The notes: generated by a model from the sequence alone, not told the origin. 64,000 nt of DNA from Anaerolineales bacterium (GCA_015075405.1 JABTUK010000001.1:1612001-1676000), one strand, 5' to 3'; shown: positions 49,827 through 58,121, counted from the first letter of the stretch. Made by a program: numbers and translations.

Positions 49827-51146
49827 GTGATAAAGAAGATGAAATGGTTAATAGGCTGCTTGATTTATGTAATTTTAATGGCTATACACCTGCTTGCGCC
49901 GCTGGCCCTGGCTCAAGAAACGGGCCGCGAGGTGCTGGTGGTGGATGCAACCGGCCCGGTCACGCCGATTATGCTGGGCCTGATCGAACGGGCTATTGCC
50001 CAGGCGGACAGCCGCAACGCCGAGGCCCTGGTTATCCGGCTGGACACGCCCGGCGGCAGCGTCGAACTGACCCAGCGGATTATCCAGGCCATCATTGCGG
50101 CCGATGTGCCGGTGGTTGTTTATGTCTGGCCGTCGGGGGCGCACGCGGCTTCAGCAGGCACGTTTATTACCCTGGCCGGCCACGTGGCGGCGATGGCCCC
50201 GCGCACCAGCATCGGCGCGGCCAGCCCCATTGATGGCAGCGGGGCGGAGATTGACGAAACGTTGCGGGCCAAAATCGAAAATATTCTGGTGGCCGACATC
50301 AAAGGGTTGGCCGACCGGCGGGGCGAAAAGGCGCTGGAATGGGCCGAGCAAGCCATCACCGAGGCCAAAGCTGCCAGCGCCGATGAGGCCCTGGAATTGG
50401 GGGTGATTGATTTTGTGGCCAGAGATTTGGATGATTTGCTGACCCAAATAGACGGCTTTACCGTCGAGGTGGCCGGCGATGAGGTCACGCTGGCAACAGC
50501 CAGCGCCGAAGTGGACTATCTGCAAGCGACGACTGTTGAAGAGTTTTTGAGCATTTTAACCAACCCGACGATTGCCCTGTTCCTCATCTCCATCGGCGGG
50601 CTGGCAATTATTTATGAGCTGGCCAACCCCGGCGGTTACATGAGCGGTATCATTGGGGTCATTTGTCTGCTGATTGGATTGTATGCCCTGGGCCAACTGC
50701 CGGTCAATTACGCCGGTCTGGCTTTAATTCTGCTGGCTCTGGCCTTGTTTGGGGCCGAGTTTTTTGTCCACAGCCATGGGGCGCTCACTACCGGCGGGGT
50801 GGTGTCTTTTATCATTGGCGGGTTGATTCTGTTCAATACGGATGAATTTACCTACCAACTGCCTCTGCCTTCAATTATTGGTATTCCCCTGGCCATTGCC
50901 GTCATCCTGGCTTTTGCAGTTCGCAAGGCCTGGCAGGCGCGCCGGGCCAAGCCGGTCACGGGGCAAGAGGGTTTGATTGGGGCGGTTGGTACGGTTAAAG
51001 TAGCCTTGGAGCCGGAAGGCAGCGTTTTTGTCTGGGGCGAACGCTGGCAGGCAAGCAGTGTTAATGGCCAACCTATTTCAGCCGGAGAACGGGTCAGGGT
51101 AACGGCAATAGAAGGGCTTCATTTGAAGGTGGAAAAGGTGTCTTGA
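49827..51146 (+). CDS. nfeD: NfeD-like ClpP-class membrane serine protease
   Basis: This 439-residue protein has a signal peptide (LIYVILMAIHLLAPLALA) and a ClpP/SppA-fold protease domain (LVIRLDTPGGSVELTQRIIQ then VVVYVWPSGAHAASAGTFIT with the catalytic Ser, and TSIGAASPIDGSG). A conserved Lys further on (ADRRGEKALEWAEQAI) is the candidate dyad partner. Four membrane segments follow (FLISIGGLAIIYELANPGG and after), and a C-terminal OB-fold NfeD domain (LIGAVGTVKVALEPEGSVF). The type partners with SPFH/stomatin proteins; none is adjacent. The GTG start has GAGGAGGTGAG in front. Confidence 0.92.
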   Translation: MIKKMKWLIGCLIYVILMAIHLLAPLALAQETGREVLVVDATGPVTPIMLGLIERAIAQADSRNAEALVIRLDTPGGSVELTQRIIQAIIAADVPVVVYVWPSGAHAASAGTFITLAGHVAAMAPRTSIGAASPIDGSGAEIDETLRAKIENILVADIKGLADRRGEKALEWAEQAITEAKAASADEALELGVIDFVARDLDDLLTQIDGFTVEVAGDEVTLATASAEVDYLQATTVEEFLSILTNPTIALFLISIGGLAIIYELANPGGYMSGIIGVICLLIGLYALGQLPVNYAGLALILLALALFGAEFFVHSHGALTTGGVVSFIIGGLILFNTDEFTYQLPLPSIIGIPLAIAVILAFAVRKAWQARRAKPVTGQEGLIGAVGTVKVALEPEGSVFVWGERWQASSVNGQPISAGERVRVTAIEGLHLKVEKVS

Positions 51147-51489
51147 GCCAAAACTCGGAATTGGGATGGCGAAAATTTTAACTGTTTTCCTATGATTTTC
51201 TTGGTTTTTTCTAATGAAGTAGTGATAATTTCTTAATGTTGATATTCCTCACTCTTAAATAATTTTTTTAACATAAAATTGTAGGCTAATTCAACCGGCC
51301 GAGGGCAGATGGCAGGCGGCATTGTTGCGGCTTGTTCAAATGCCATAAGTTTACCCCAATCTCTTTACAACTGTTATTTACTTCGTCTAACCACCAACTT
51401 ACTCTCTGTTTTAGGGTTAGCCAGGACGCCCCTATCTATTTGGATAGGGTGTTTTATATTGTTGTTTTTCCAGGGATGGAGGTTTAGAG
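51147..51489. other. AT-rich spacer before the second response regulator
   Basis: A 70-codon ORF with a hydrophobic stretch (WIGCFILLFFQGW) spans 51309-51521, but it overlaps the regulator start and looks accidental. The hairpin at 51425-51458 is listed separately. Nothing else is recognisable. Confidence 0.5.
51425..51458 (+). terminator. Hairpin with U-run in the leader of the response regulator
   Basis: Stem CGCCCCTATC / GGATAGGGTG with loop TATTT, followed by TTTTATATTG. It lies 30 bases before the regulator's ATG, so it may be an attenuator or a terminator of upstream transcription. Confidence 0.5.
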
Positions 51490-52182
51490 ATGAAGCCTAC
51501 CTTACTTGTTATAGAGGATGATCCTGTTTACAGTAATTTGTTAGATCAGCTTTTAACAAATAAAGGCTTTCAGGTACAAGTAGCCCATGATGCCACTGCC
51601 GGCTTACAATTCGCTTATAGTCTGAAGCCGGATGCCGTCATTCTGGATATTATGTTGCCCGGAGTGGATGGCTGGCAAATTTGTTCCCGTCTGCGGGATG
51701 TATCCGACGTACCGATTATTATGCTCACCGCCTTTGGCTCAAAGGATAATGTGGTCAAGGGGTTAAATTTGGGCGCCGATGATTTTATCATCAAGCCGGT
51801 AACGACAAATGAATTAGTAGCCCGGATTCGGGCGGTGCTGCGACGGTCGGCGAAGGTAAAAAATGATAACGCTGGCAGCCGCAACGAGGTGGTAATCTTT
51901 GATAATTTAACCGTTGATTTTCGCAAGTATCAGGTTACGGTTGACGGGAAACGAGTAAACCTGAGTCCTATCGAATTTCGTCTGCTGTCTGTCCTCATTC
52001 ACCATCAAGGACAGATACTATCTCACGAGTTTTTGTTGCGAGAAGTGTGGGGGTCAGAGTACATGGGTGAGGTGGAATACCTGCGCCAGTATATCAGCTA
52101 CCTGCGTTACAAGCTTGAAAAAGACCCGGCCAAGCCAAATCTCATTCACAATGAGTGGGGTTATGGTTATCGGTTTGGCTAG
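51490..52182 (+). CDS. OmpR/PhoB-type response regulator (orphan)
   Basis: This 230-residue regulator has receiver domain LLVIEDDPVYSNLL, phosphoacceptor Asp53 in ILDIMLPGVDGWQIC and Lys in DDFIIKPVTT. The winged helix has NLSPIEFRLLSVLIHHQGQI and IHNEWGYGYRFG. GGAGG lies seven bases before the ATG. No histidine kinase is adjacent. It is a paralogue of 2216-2974: length, motif spacing, the KPVTT and the QGxxLxHEFLLxxxWGSEY segments coincide. The last four bases overlap the end of the opposing zinc-binding gene. Confidence 0.94.
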   Translation: MKPTLLVIEDDPVYSNLLDQLLTNKGFQVQVAHDATAGLQFAYSLKPDAVILDIMLPGVDGWQICSRLRDVSDVPIIMLTAFGSKDNVVKGLNLGADDFIIKPVTTNELVARIRAVLRRSAKVKNDNAGSRNEVVIFDNLTVDFRKYQVTVDGKRVNLSPIEFRLLSVLIHHQGQILSHEFLLREVWGSEYMGEVEYLRQYISYLRYKLEKDPAKPNLIHNEWGYGYRFG

Positions 52183-52523
52183 GGACCTTCCTCCAAATCC
52201 AAAATCGAGGGGCGGCGTTCCCGGCCACAATTGGGACAGCCGAGGAGAGGGTTAGGCACTTCGCTAAAACATTCGCTGCACCAGCCTGTCACTTCGACCT
52301 GCTGCTTGAAGCCAAAAAACTTTTTGGCTACAGTCCCTTCTAATTTGAGAGTCGAAGCGCCGTTGGCCCGTAGAATGTCGGGCGCCGGGCAGCTCTGGCA
52401 CAGACTGGGCTGCCACGGCGGTGATTCCGGATTCTGCTCGATCAGGCGGCAAGCCTGCGCATTACGCCCTCGGTGAAAGTCGCCAAAATAAAATTTACAT
52501 TCTTTGCCGGCTGGAGTTTTCAT
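52179..52523 (-). CDS. Zinc-ribbon-like hypothetical protein, probably leaderless
   Basis: This 114-residue protein has two clusters of cysteines. An N-terminal part (KECKFYFGDFHRGRNAQACR, then LCQSCPAP) and a C-terminal CxxC-CxxC ribbon (VTGWCSECFSEVP, LLGCPNCGRERRP) suggest one or two structural metal sites. No family is recognised. The ATG at 52523 has no Shine-Dalgarno; instead an extended -10 (TGCTATACT) ends eight bases before it, so transcription could begin at the A of the start codon. Confidence 0.7.
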   Translation of the reverse strand: MKTPAGKECKFYFGDFHRGRNAQACRLIEQNPESPPWQPSLCQSCPAPDILRANGASTLKLEGTVAKKFFGFKQQVEVTGWCSECFSEVPNPLLGCPNCGRERRPSILDLEEGP

Positions 52524-52545
52524 AATAAACCAGTATAGCAAGCTT
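52524..52545 (-). promoter_or_regulatory. Extended -10 immediately before the zinc-ribbon gene
   Basis: Minus strand TTGCTATACT followed by GGTTTATT and the ATG. The -35 region is poor, as is usual with an extended -10. Confidence 0.5.
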
Positions 52546-52567
52546 GCGTTAGAAAAGCATTAGAAGA

Positions 52568-52650
52568 AATGAGGCGATGACACGTGAGGCGAGGAGGCGA
52601 GGAAAAATTTCGCCTCCTCGCCTCCTCGCGTCTTCGCCTCATTGCCTCAC
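52568..52650. repeat. Word-repeat palindrome (GAGGCGAGGA / CGCCTCCTCG words)
   Basis: GAGGCGAGGAGGCGAGG on the left and TTCGCCTCCTCGCCTCCTCG on the right around AAAAA. It shares words with 26274-26346 and ends at the efp stop codon. Confidence 0.9.
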
Positions 52651-53204
52651 ACGCGGGTTAGATACTGCCCGGTGCGGGTATCAATCCGAATCACATCGCC
52701 GACGTTGACAAACAAAGGCGTGTTCACCACCAGGCCGGTGGAAAGTGTGACCGGCTTGGTGGCGCCCTGAGCGGTATCGCCGGCAAAACCGGGTTCGGTC
52801 TCAACCACTTCCAATTCAACGGTCGTCGGGATTTCAATATCCAGAGCCTCGCCGTTGTAGCTGGAAATCTTCACCTCCATACCTTCAACCAGATAAGGCA
52901 CAATGTCGCCCAGAATATCGGCGCTGAAGGCCGGCTGGTCGTAAGTTTCCTTATCCATAAAATGGTACAACTCGCCGTCGCTGTAAAGATATTCGGCTTT
53001 GGTGTGATCCAAGCTGATGTCCTCGACCCGCTCCCCGCCGTTAAAGGTTTTTTCATAAATGGCCCCGGTGCGCAAATTGACCACCTTCGTACGGATGGTG
53101 GCGCTGCCGCGGCCGGTTTTGTTGTGGGTAAATTCTAATACTTTAAAAAGTTCCCCCTCGTGGGTAAAGGTTGTGCCTTTCCGTAAGGCATTGACTTCGA
53201 TCAT
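52647..53204 (-). CDS. efp: Elongation factor P
   Basis: This 185-residue tRNA-mimic factor rescues ribosomes stalled at polyproline. It has three beta-barrel domains: MIEVNALRKGTTFTHEGELF KOW-like start, KTGRGSATIRTKVVNLRTG with the loop lysine/arginine (modification site region HNKTGRGSA), SDGELYHFMDKETYDQ and VIRIDTRTGQYLTRV at the end. Length is normal. GGAGG precedes the ATG. No modification enzyme gene is nearby. Confidence 0.97.
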   Translation of the reverse strand: MIEVNALRKGTTFTHEGELFKVLEFTHNKTGRGSATIRTKVVNLRTGAIYEKTFNGGERVEDISLDHTKAEYLYSDGELYHFMDKETYDQPAFSADILGDIVPYLVEGMEVKISSYNGEALDIEIPTTVELEVVETEPGFAGDTAQGATKPVTLSTGLVVNTPLFVNVGDVIRIDTRTGQYLTRV

Positions 53205-53231
53205 AGGTTATTCCTCCAGGTTGAAATAGGT

Positions 53232-53338
53232 AATGTGTCTGATGCGTGATACGTGATGCGTGAGGACTCACCCTATAAATCCTCACGTATCACGTATCAT
53301 AAAATCTAAAATCGTAAATCTAAAATCGTAAATCCCTT
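53232..53338. repeat. Word-repeat palindromes (GATACGTGATGCG; AAAATCGTAAATC words)
   Basis: TGATGCGTGATACGTGATGC plus GAGGACTCA on the left, TCCTCACGTATCACGTATCA on the right, then two TAAAATCGTAAATC words up to the dinG-type stop codon. The words recur at 10548 and 46262-46386. Confidence 0.88.
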
Positions 53339-56195
53339 AGATTCCTCCGTAATCAATCCAATCCTCGGCCATTTTGGGCAGATTAGCCAGCAGGCCGCGC
53401 TGCTCGGTCACGCTGGGCAGCGAGTCAAGAAAGGCCTGGCCGTAGCTTTTGCTTATCACCCGCCGGTCGAAAATGGCGACCACCCCCCGGTCCTGGTGGG
53501 AACGGATGAGGCGGCCAAACCCCTGGCGGAACATCAAAATGGCTTGCGGAATAGAATATTGGCTAAAGGCGTCGTCAAACGTTTCGGCGCGGGCGGCTAC
53601 AATCGGGTCGCTGGGCACGGCAAAGGGAATGCGAGTGATGACCACGCAGCTCAAGGCTGAGCCGGGAATGTCCACCCCCTCCCAAAACGAGCGCGTTCCC
53701 AGCAGCACCGCCTGCTCCGCGTTTTTGAAATTTTCCAACATTTGACGGCGGTTGGTGCCATCACCCTGTTCATAGACCACAATCCCGGCCTCGGCCAGCG
53801 GGCCTTTGATAGTGTTAGCCACATTGCGAAGCTGGGTGTAAGCCGTAAACAGCACCAGAGTGCGCCCCCGAATCTGTTTGACCAGCTCAATCAGGGCCGT
53901 TTCGACCGCTTTCTGGTGGCCGGGCGCTTCGGGTTCGGGGATATCGGTGGGCAGGTAGAGCAGGGTGTTGTTTTCGTAATCAAAGGGCGAACCCACCGCC
54001 GCTTCTTCGGCGTCCCACAGATGCAGCCGCTCCTGGAAATATTCAAATGAATTGTTGGTGCGCAGGGTGGCCGAGGTTAAGATGACCGCCTCTTTGGGTT
54101 TGAGCAAATGCTCATGCACCAGGTTGCCCACGTGCAGCGGCGCATTGTGCAGCGACAGAGCCTTGGTCTGCATGTTCTGCTCAACCCACAAAATCCGCTC
54201 CCGGCTGGGCTGGGCCAGGATGACCTGCAAATTGCTGCGCACTTCGTCAAGCTGGCTGCGATAAAAGGTCAGCGTCGCCAGCAGTTCTTCCCAGTTTGAC
54301 ACGTCGTAGCTTTCCAATTCGGTCAGCATCGTGTAGAGAATGCCCAGCGCTTTGGACACTTCCCCCAGGCTGGCCCCGGTGTGGTCCCAGGTCAGTTCCA
54401 CATTCGACCAGGCCGGCTGAGCGCGGGTGTCTTCGGTGAGCCGAATTTTTTGATTATAACGGCTGCCGCCGGGAAACTCGGTGACAAAGGCGTTAAGCGC
54501 GGTAAAAAGCTGGCGCACACTTTTGCCGGCCCGGTCCACCGCCTCGTGACATTTGAAAACAATATCGTTGATGTCGCCCCGCACGTGAACGGGAGCGGCG
54601 CTCAGGCAGCGCCGGGCCACCTCGTGGATAAAGCCGGCCCGCTGACCGGAACTGCGCAGCGGCTGGCTCAACTCGCTCAACAGTTGCCCCAGCGATTTTT
54701 GATCCACTTCAAAACTCAATTGGCTGGTCACACTGTCTTCCAGATGGTGAGCTTCGTCAACAATCAGGTATTTGTACTCCGGGATCACCCGGCTGTCTAC
54801 GGCAATATCGGCCAGCAGCAGGGCGTGGTTGACCACAATCACATGAGCCGATTCGGCGGCGCGGCGGGCGCGAGCGTAAAAACAGGTCTCCGCGCTGCAT
54901 GTGCGCGGGGTGCAGGTGGCGCTGTCGGAGGCCACCTGATGCCACAGGGCTTGCTCGGCGTAATCGGGCATAAACAGCTCTTCCCGGTCGCCGGTGGTGG
55001 TGCTGGGCAGCCAAACCAGCAATTTTGCCAGCAGCCGCAGCTCTTTGGGGTTGAGGTTTTCTTTTTGCCGGAACAACTGCACCCGGTGCGGGCAGATGTA
55101 ATTGCTGCGCCCCTTGAGGGCCACGGCCTTGAATTTAACCGGCAAAATCTTTTGCAGCATAGGAATATCTTTGTTGATAAGCTGGTCTTGCAGGTTAATG
55201 GTGTTGGTCGAGATGACCACCCGCTGCCCGTTTTGCGCGGCCCAATAAATGGCCGGGATGAGATAGGCCACCGATTTGCCCGTGCCTGTGCCCGCCTCAA
55301 CCATCAGATGGTTCGACTCGTTGAACGCGCCGGCCACGCTGGCCAGCATGTCCACCTGCTGCGGGCGATGCTCAAAATCGGGAAAGCTGCGTTCAAACAG
55401 TCCATCCCCTTCCAGCAGCCCCGCCAAAGCTTTGATGTCCAGCGGGGTGGGGTTGGGGACGGGTTTCAACGGTGGGTCGAAGGCCCGGCTGTCGGGGTCG
55501 GAGCGCATCAGGGCAAAGCCCCCGTCAACTGAAAAGTCATCCATCAGCCCTTTGGCCGCCAACTGCTGGCCCAGGGTGCCGGCAGGCGGCGTGTAGCGGC
55601 GCTCGCGGCTCAAATCGCGGAAAATAACCGCCAGCGGCCAATCGGTTTTGCCGGCGATGTGGGCCACTTCCTCGATAATGCGGCTGTCCAGGCGGCGGGC
55701 TTGGTCGAGCAGGGCCTCAAACAGCCGCCGGGCTGCTTCGGCGTCGTCCAGGGCGCGGTGAGCCTGGCCGTCGGGCGGCAGCTTGACATCCAGGTATCTC
55801 AACAGCGCGGCCAGGCCGTAGCGCCCGGCGTGCGGCAGCAAAATGCTGGCTAATTCAAACGTATCAATGCCGACATTCTGCTCAAACAGCCCTTGCCGAT
55901 ATAAAAAACTTAAATCAAAGCCGATATTGTGGCCGATGATCGGATTATCCGCCACAAAACGGCGCACCTCAGACAGCACCGCCCCGATTTTGGGCGCGCC
56001 TTTGAGATCGGCCGGGGTGATGCCGGTAAGTTGTTGAATTTTATAAGGAATGGGCCGGCCCGGATCAAGCAGGGTATGATAGGTTTCATACACCTGGCTG
56101 CCCTTAAAACGAATCGCCCCAATTTCCAGGATGGCGTCCTGTTCCGGGTCAAGGCCGGTGGTTTCAATATCCAGGGAAACGTATACTCTGGCCAA
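53337..56195 (-). CDS. dinG: DinG-family helicase with N-terminal DnaQ-like exonuclease
   Basis: This 952-residue protein has an N-terminal DEDD exonuclease (VSLDIETTGLDPEQD, IGHNIGFDLSFLYRQ, AHRALDDAEAARRLFE), then an XPD/DinG superfamily-2 helicase. The helicase has Walker A VEAGTGTGKSVAYLIPAIYW, DEAH box YLIVDEAHHLEDSV and late motifs GTRSFWEGVDIPG and QGFGRLIRSHQDRG. The cysteines YICPHRVQLF...CTPRTCSAETCFY could hold an Fe-S cluster, as in DinG. The same fusion is seen in Firmicutes DinG. Only a TTG start (no ATG) fits the N-terminus. It acts in DNA repair/replication. Confidence 0.95.
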   Translation of the reverse strand: MARVYVSLDIETTGLDPEQDAILEIGAIRFKGSQVYETYHTLLDPGRPIPYKIQQLTGITPADLKGAPKIGAVLSEVRRFVADNPIIGHNIGFDLSFLYRQGLFEQNVGIDTFELASILLPHAGRYGLAALLRYLDVKLPPDGQAHRALDDAEAARRLFEALLDQARRLDSRIIEEVAHIAGKTDWPLAVIFRDLSRERRYTPPAGTLGQQLAAKGLMDDFSVDGGFALMRSDPDSRAFDPPLKPVPNPTPLDIKALAGLLEGDGLFERSFPDFEHRPQQVDMLASVAGAFNESNHLMVEAGTGTGKSVAYLIPAIYWAAQNGQRVVISTNTINLQDQLINKDIPMLQKILPVKFKAVALKGRSNYICPHRVQLFRQKENLNPKELRLLAKLLVWLPSTTTGDREELFMPDYAEQALWHQVASDSATCTPRTCSAETCFYARARRAAESAHVIVVNHALLLADIAVDSRVIPEYKYLIVDEAHHLEDSVTSQLSFEVDQKSLGQLLSELSQPLRSSGQRAGFIHEVARRCLSAAPVHVRGDINDIVFKCHEAVDRAGKSVRQLFTALNAFVTEFPGGSRYNQKIRLTEDTRAQPAWSNVELTWDHTGASLGEVSKALGILYTMLTELESYDVSNWEELLATLTFYRSQLDEVRSNLQVILAQPSRERILWVEQNMQTKALSLHNAPLHVGNLVHEHLLKPKEAVILTSATLRTNNSFEYFQERLHLWDAEEAAVGSPFDYENNTLLYLPTDIPEPEAPGHQKAVETALIELVKQIRGRTLVLFTAYTQLRNVANTIKGPLAEAGIVVYEQGDGTNRRQMLENFKNAEQAVLLGTRSFWEGVDIPGSALSCVVITRIPFAVPSDPIVAARAETFDDAFSQYSIPQAILMFRQGFGRLIRSHQDRGVVAIFDRRVISKSYGQAFLDSLPSVTEQRGLLANLPKMAEDWIDYGGI

Positions 56196-56214
56196 AATTG
56201 TCTGCTTTCTAGGG

Positions 56215-56430
56215 TTTCAGGGTAGCAAGTAGCAGGGTAGCAGAGTCGCAAAGTTGCAGAGTTGCCAAGTAACAATCTGCAACCTTGCTACCTGTTACCT
56301 TGCTACCTGCAACCTTGCTACCTGCAACCTTGCTACCTGTTACCTTGCTACCTGTTACCTTGCTACCTGTTACCTTGCTACCTGCTACCTTGCTACCTGC
56401 TACCTGTTACCTTGCTACTTTGACACATTA
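56215..56430. repeat. 15-bp tandem array with palindromic left arm
   Basis: The left arm has GGTAGCAAGTAGCAGGGTAG. The right part is about nine units of TTGCTACCTG(TT/CA/CT)ACC. It reads open in several frames by chance. The words are those of 35089-35123. Confidence 0.9.
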
Positions 56431-56534
56431 TACAGGGAATCAGAGGATTGGGCGAAATTTGGTTTATTTTTCCCGTTGGTGAAAAGTTAGAAACTATGCT
56501 AGAATATTAAAAGTTGTCTGCTACTCGCGCCGCT

Positions 56535-56569
56535 CATTCCCAAACTGACGCGAAGCGTGGGAACGAGGG
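56535..56569. repeat. TTCCCAAACTGACGCGAAGCGTGGGAACG hairpin family, copy 2
   Basis: Same sequence as 16804-16836 in reverse orientation and as 62129-62159. Confidence 0.85.
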
Positions 56570-56621
56570 ACAGAGAGATGCAGTGTGGCAAGTCAGAGTT
56601 ATCCGCTGAGGATTAAAACTT

Positions 56622-57314
56622 GTGAGTCTGTTGAACCGTTTTATCAATTGGTTGACCGACGCTGATCCCAAGCCTAAAACCGGCTCGAAACCCCAACCCC
56701 CTGCTCCCCCTCCCGACGACCCCGGCCAGGATATCGAAGCCCAATTGAAAGTGCTGGAAGGCAAACTGGATCAAACAGTCCAGGATTTGGCCGATGGCTT
56801 GATCAACCGCGCCCAATTTGAAAATCTTTATCGCCACTATCAAAACCAGCGGCGGGTGGTGCGCGGCTTTTTGCAGCAGGCCAGCGACCCGGCCATGCTC
56901 AAAATCGGCGCGGGCGAGAGCATGGTCATTCGCCAGCGTTTTGCGGCCAAAGTGCTGGCCTATGCCGTTTACGACAACATCACCAGCCTGCCGCTGCATA
57001 CGGTCGGCCAGTTTCCCCTGGAAAGCGAACTGGTGGTCGGCTTTTTCTCCGGCTTTCGCTCGGCCATTGCCGAAATTATGGGCACCGGGGCGCGCAAAGC
57101 CGTCACCGATGATGGCAAGGTGCTGATTTACGTGCCCGGCCAGAAGACCACCTTGATCGTGCTCTACTCCGCCGAGCCGGCCGACATCGAAAGCTTCAGC
57201 TTGCGCCAGGCCCACGAGCATTTTGAAAAGATCAATGCGCCCGTTCTGGCAAAGACGCCCGTTCTCGAAAATCAGCTCATTTTTAATTACGATATGTTCC
57301 TTAAACTAACGTGA
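56622..57314 (+). CDS. Hypothetical partner of the Rab-like GTPase
   Basis: This 230-residue soluble protein has a Pro-rich region (QPPAPPPDDPGQ), a helical coiled segment (AQLKVLEGKLDQTVQDLADG) and a C-terminal alpha/beta domain of about 130 residues (VLAYAVYDNITSLPLHTVGQ, ELVVGFFSGFRSAIAEIMG, GKVLIYVPGQKTTLIVLYSA). The strand-strand-helix order and its place right before a Ras-superfamily gene suggest a roadblock/longin-like fold, but I see no clear family motif. A GTG start with GAGGA upstream is used. The next gene follows after a 167-base repeat spacer. Confidence 0.7.
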   Translation: MSLLNRFINWLTDADPKPKTGSKPQPPAPPPDDPGQDIEAQLKVLEGKLDQTVQDLADGLINRAQFENLYRHYQNQRRVVRGFLQQASDPAMLKIGAGESMVIRQRFAAKVLAYAVYDNITSLPLHTVGQFPLESELVVGFFSGFRSAIAEIMGTGARKAVTDDGKVLIYVPGQKTTLIVLYSAEPADIESFSLRQAHEHFEKINAPVLAKTPVLENQLIFNYDMFLKLT

Positions 57315-57476
57315 GGAAGGATTGGAAGGCTGGAAGATTGGCTGGTGTTTCCCAGCCTCAGTGGATCCAATTTTCGAGGAGTGAGGCACGCCTACGTGCC
57401 GAACGGAGCCGCACGTGGGCGTGCTGGCTCCTCAAATTTGGATCTACTAAGTCTTCCAACCTTCCACGTTTACCAC
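57310..57476. repeat. Nested palindromes: GGAAGG-word arms around a 92-bp element
   Basis: The outer arms are AGGATTGGAAGGCTGGAAG and TCTTCCAACCTTCC. Inside them lies the element at 57359-57450. This fills the gap between the partner gene and the GTPase. Confidence 0.75.
57359..57450. mobile_element. 92-bp inverted-repeat element, copy 1
   Basis: The ends CAGTGGATCCAATTTTCGAG and CTCAAATTTGGATCTACTAA are inverted repeats. The middle is also self-complementary (GAGGAG/CTCCTC, GGCACGCC/GGGCGTGC, CACGT). The ends recur in 58611-58703, the middle does not. Confidence 0.7.
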
Positions 57477-57481
57477 AGCAT

Positions 57482-58036
57482 ATGAATCAGGTTGACCCCG
57501 AACAAATTCTGCGTTATAAAGTGGCCATCATCGGCGATGGTAATGTCGGCAAAACCACCCTGCTACGCCGCTTTGCCACCGGCATGTTTCAAGAATCGCG
57601 GATTATGACCATTGGGGTTGATTTTCAAACGGTGGTGGTCAAGAGTGGGGAACTGTCATTTAAGCTGACCGTCTGGGATTTGGCCGGGCAGGAGCGCTTT
57701 GCCTCCTTTCGCGACAACTTTTACCGGGGGGCGCGAGCGGTGGCGATAGTTTATGACGTGACCGACCGGCAATCCTTTGAAAGCCTGCCTCGCTGGGAGC
57801 AGGAAGCTAAAAGTGTGGTGGATCATCACCGTTTTTTGGTGGTGGCTAATAAAGTTGACCAGCCCAATCGGGTCATCGAGGCTGCCGAGGGCAAACAGTA
57901 CGCTGCTTCGATCAGCGCGGCTTACCTGGAAACCAGCGCCAAAACCGGCGACGGCGTGGCTCGCTTATTCGAGTTGCTGGCCCGCGCAGCCCACACTCAA
58001 CGAGGCGAGTCGAGTGTAAAGCCAAAGTCCCATTGA
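57482..58036 (+). CDS. Rab/Ras-like small GTPase
   Basis: This 184-residue GTPase has all five G boxes: P-loop VAIIGDGNVGKTTLLRRF (residues 15-32), switch I IGVDFQTVVV, switch II VWDLAGQERFASFRDNFYRG, NKVD in LVVANKVDQ and ETSAKTGDG. The Gln in AGQE is kept, so intrinsic hydrolysis is expected. No C-terminal prenylation cysteine is present. The ATG at 57482 is where homology starts; the frame is open upstream through repeats. It resembles eukaryotic Rab more than MglA. It follows a likely partner gene and precedes a cNMP-binding regulator. Confidence 0.93.
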   Translation: MNQVDPEQILRYKVAIIGDGNVGKTTLLRRFATGMFQESRIMTIGVDFQTVVVKSGELSFKLTVWDLAGQERFASFRDNFYRGARAVAIVYDVTDRQSFESLPRWEQEAKSVVDHHRFLVVANKVDQPNRVIEAAEGKQYAASISAAYLETSAKTGDGVARLFELLARAAHTQRGESSVKPKSH

Positions 58037-58061
58037 CGTTTGCCTAACCCTATGTTAAGAT
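58033..58061 (+). promoter_or_regulatory. Promoter of the cNMP-binding protein gene
   Basis: TTGACG (58033-58038), 17 bases, TAAGAT (58056-58061) with an upstream TGT. The -35 overlaps the stop codon of the GTPase gene. Confidence 0.78.
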
Positions 58062-58121
58062 GAAAGAACCATCAGGGGATCACTGTATCACCCTCCGAAC
58101 TTGTTAAGGAGAACCCACCCA

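Larger units (their letters stand above)
56196..56621. other. Divergent spacer with 15-bp array and hairpin repeat
   Basis: This gap between dinG and the Rab module has no gene. It holds the GTAGCAAG/TTGCTACC palindrome-array (56215-56430) and a CGTTCCCA hairpin (56535-56569). Promoters for both genes must lie here but none is close to consensus. Confidence 0.6.

Noticed and set aside
51309..51521. 70-codon ORF before the second response regulator
   Set aside because: It overlaps the regulator's start and has no ribosome binding site or homology; a hairpin with U-run lies inside it.
54381..55532. 383-codon plus-strand ORF inside dinG
   Set aside because: It is an antisense shadow of a well-conserved helicase gene, with no recognisable domain.
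56277..56420. Array that might be taken for CRISPR or a small repeat protein
   Set aside because: The units are 15 bp and contiguous, with no spacers; the open frames have no start signals and lie in a divergent spacer.
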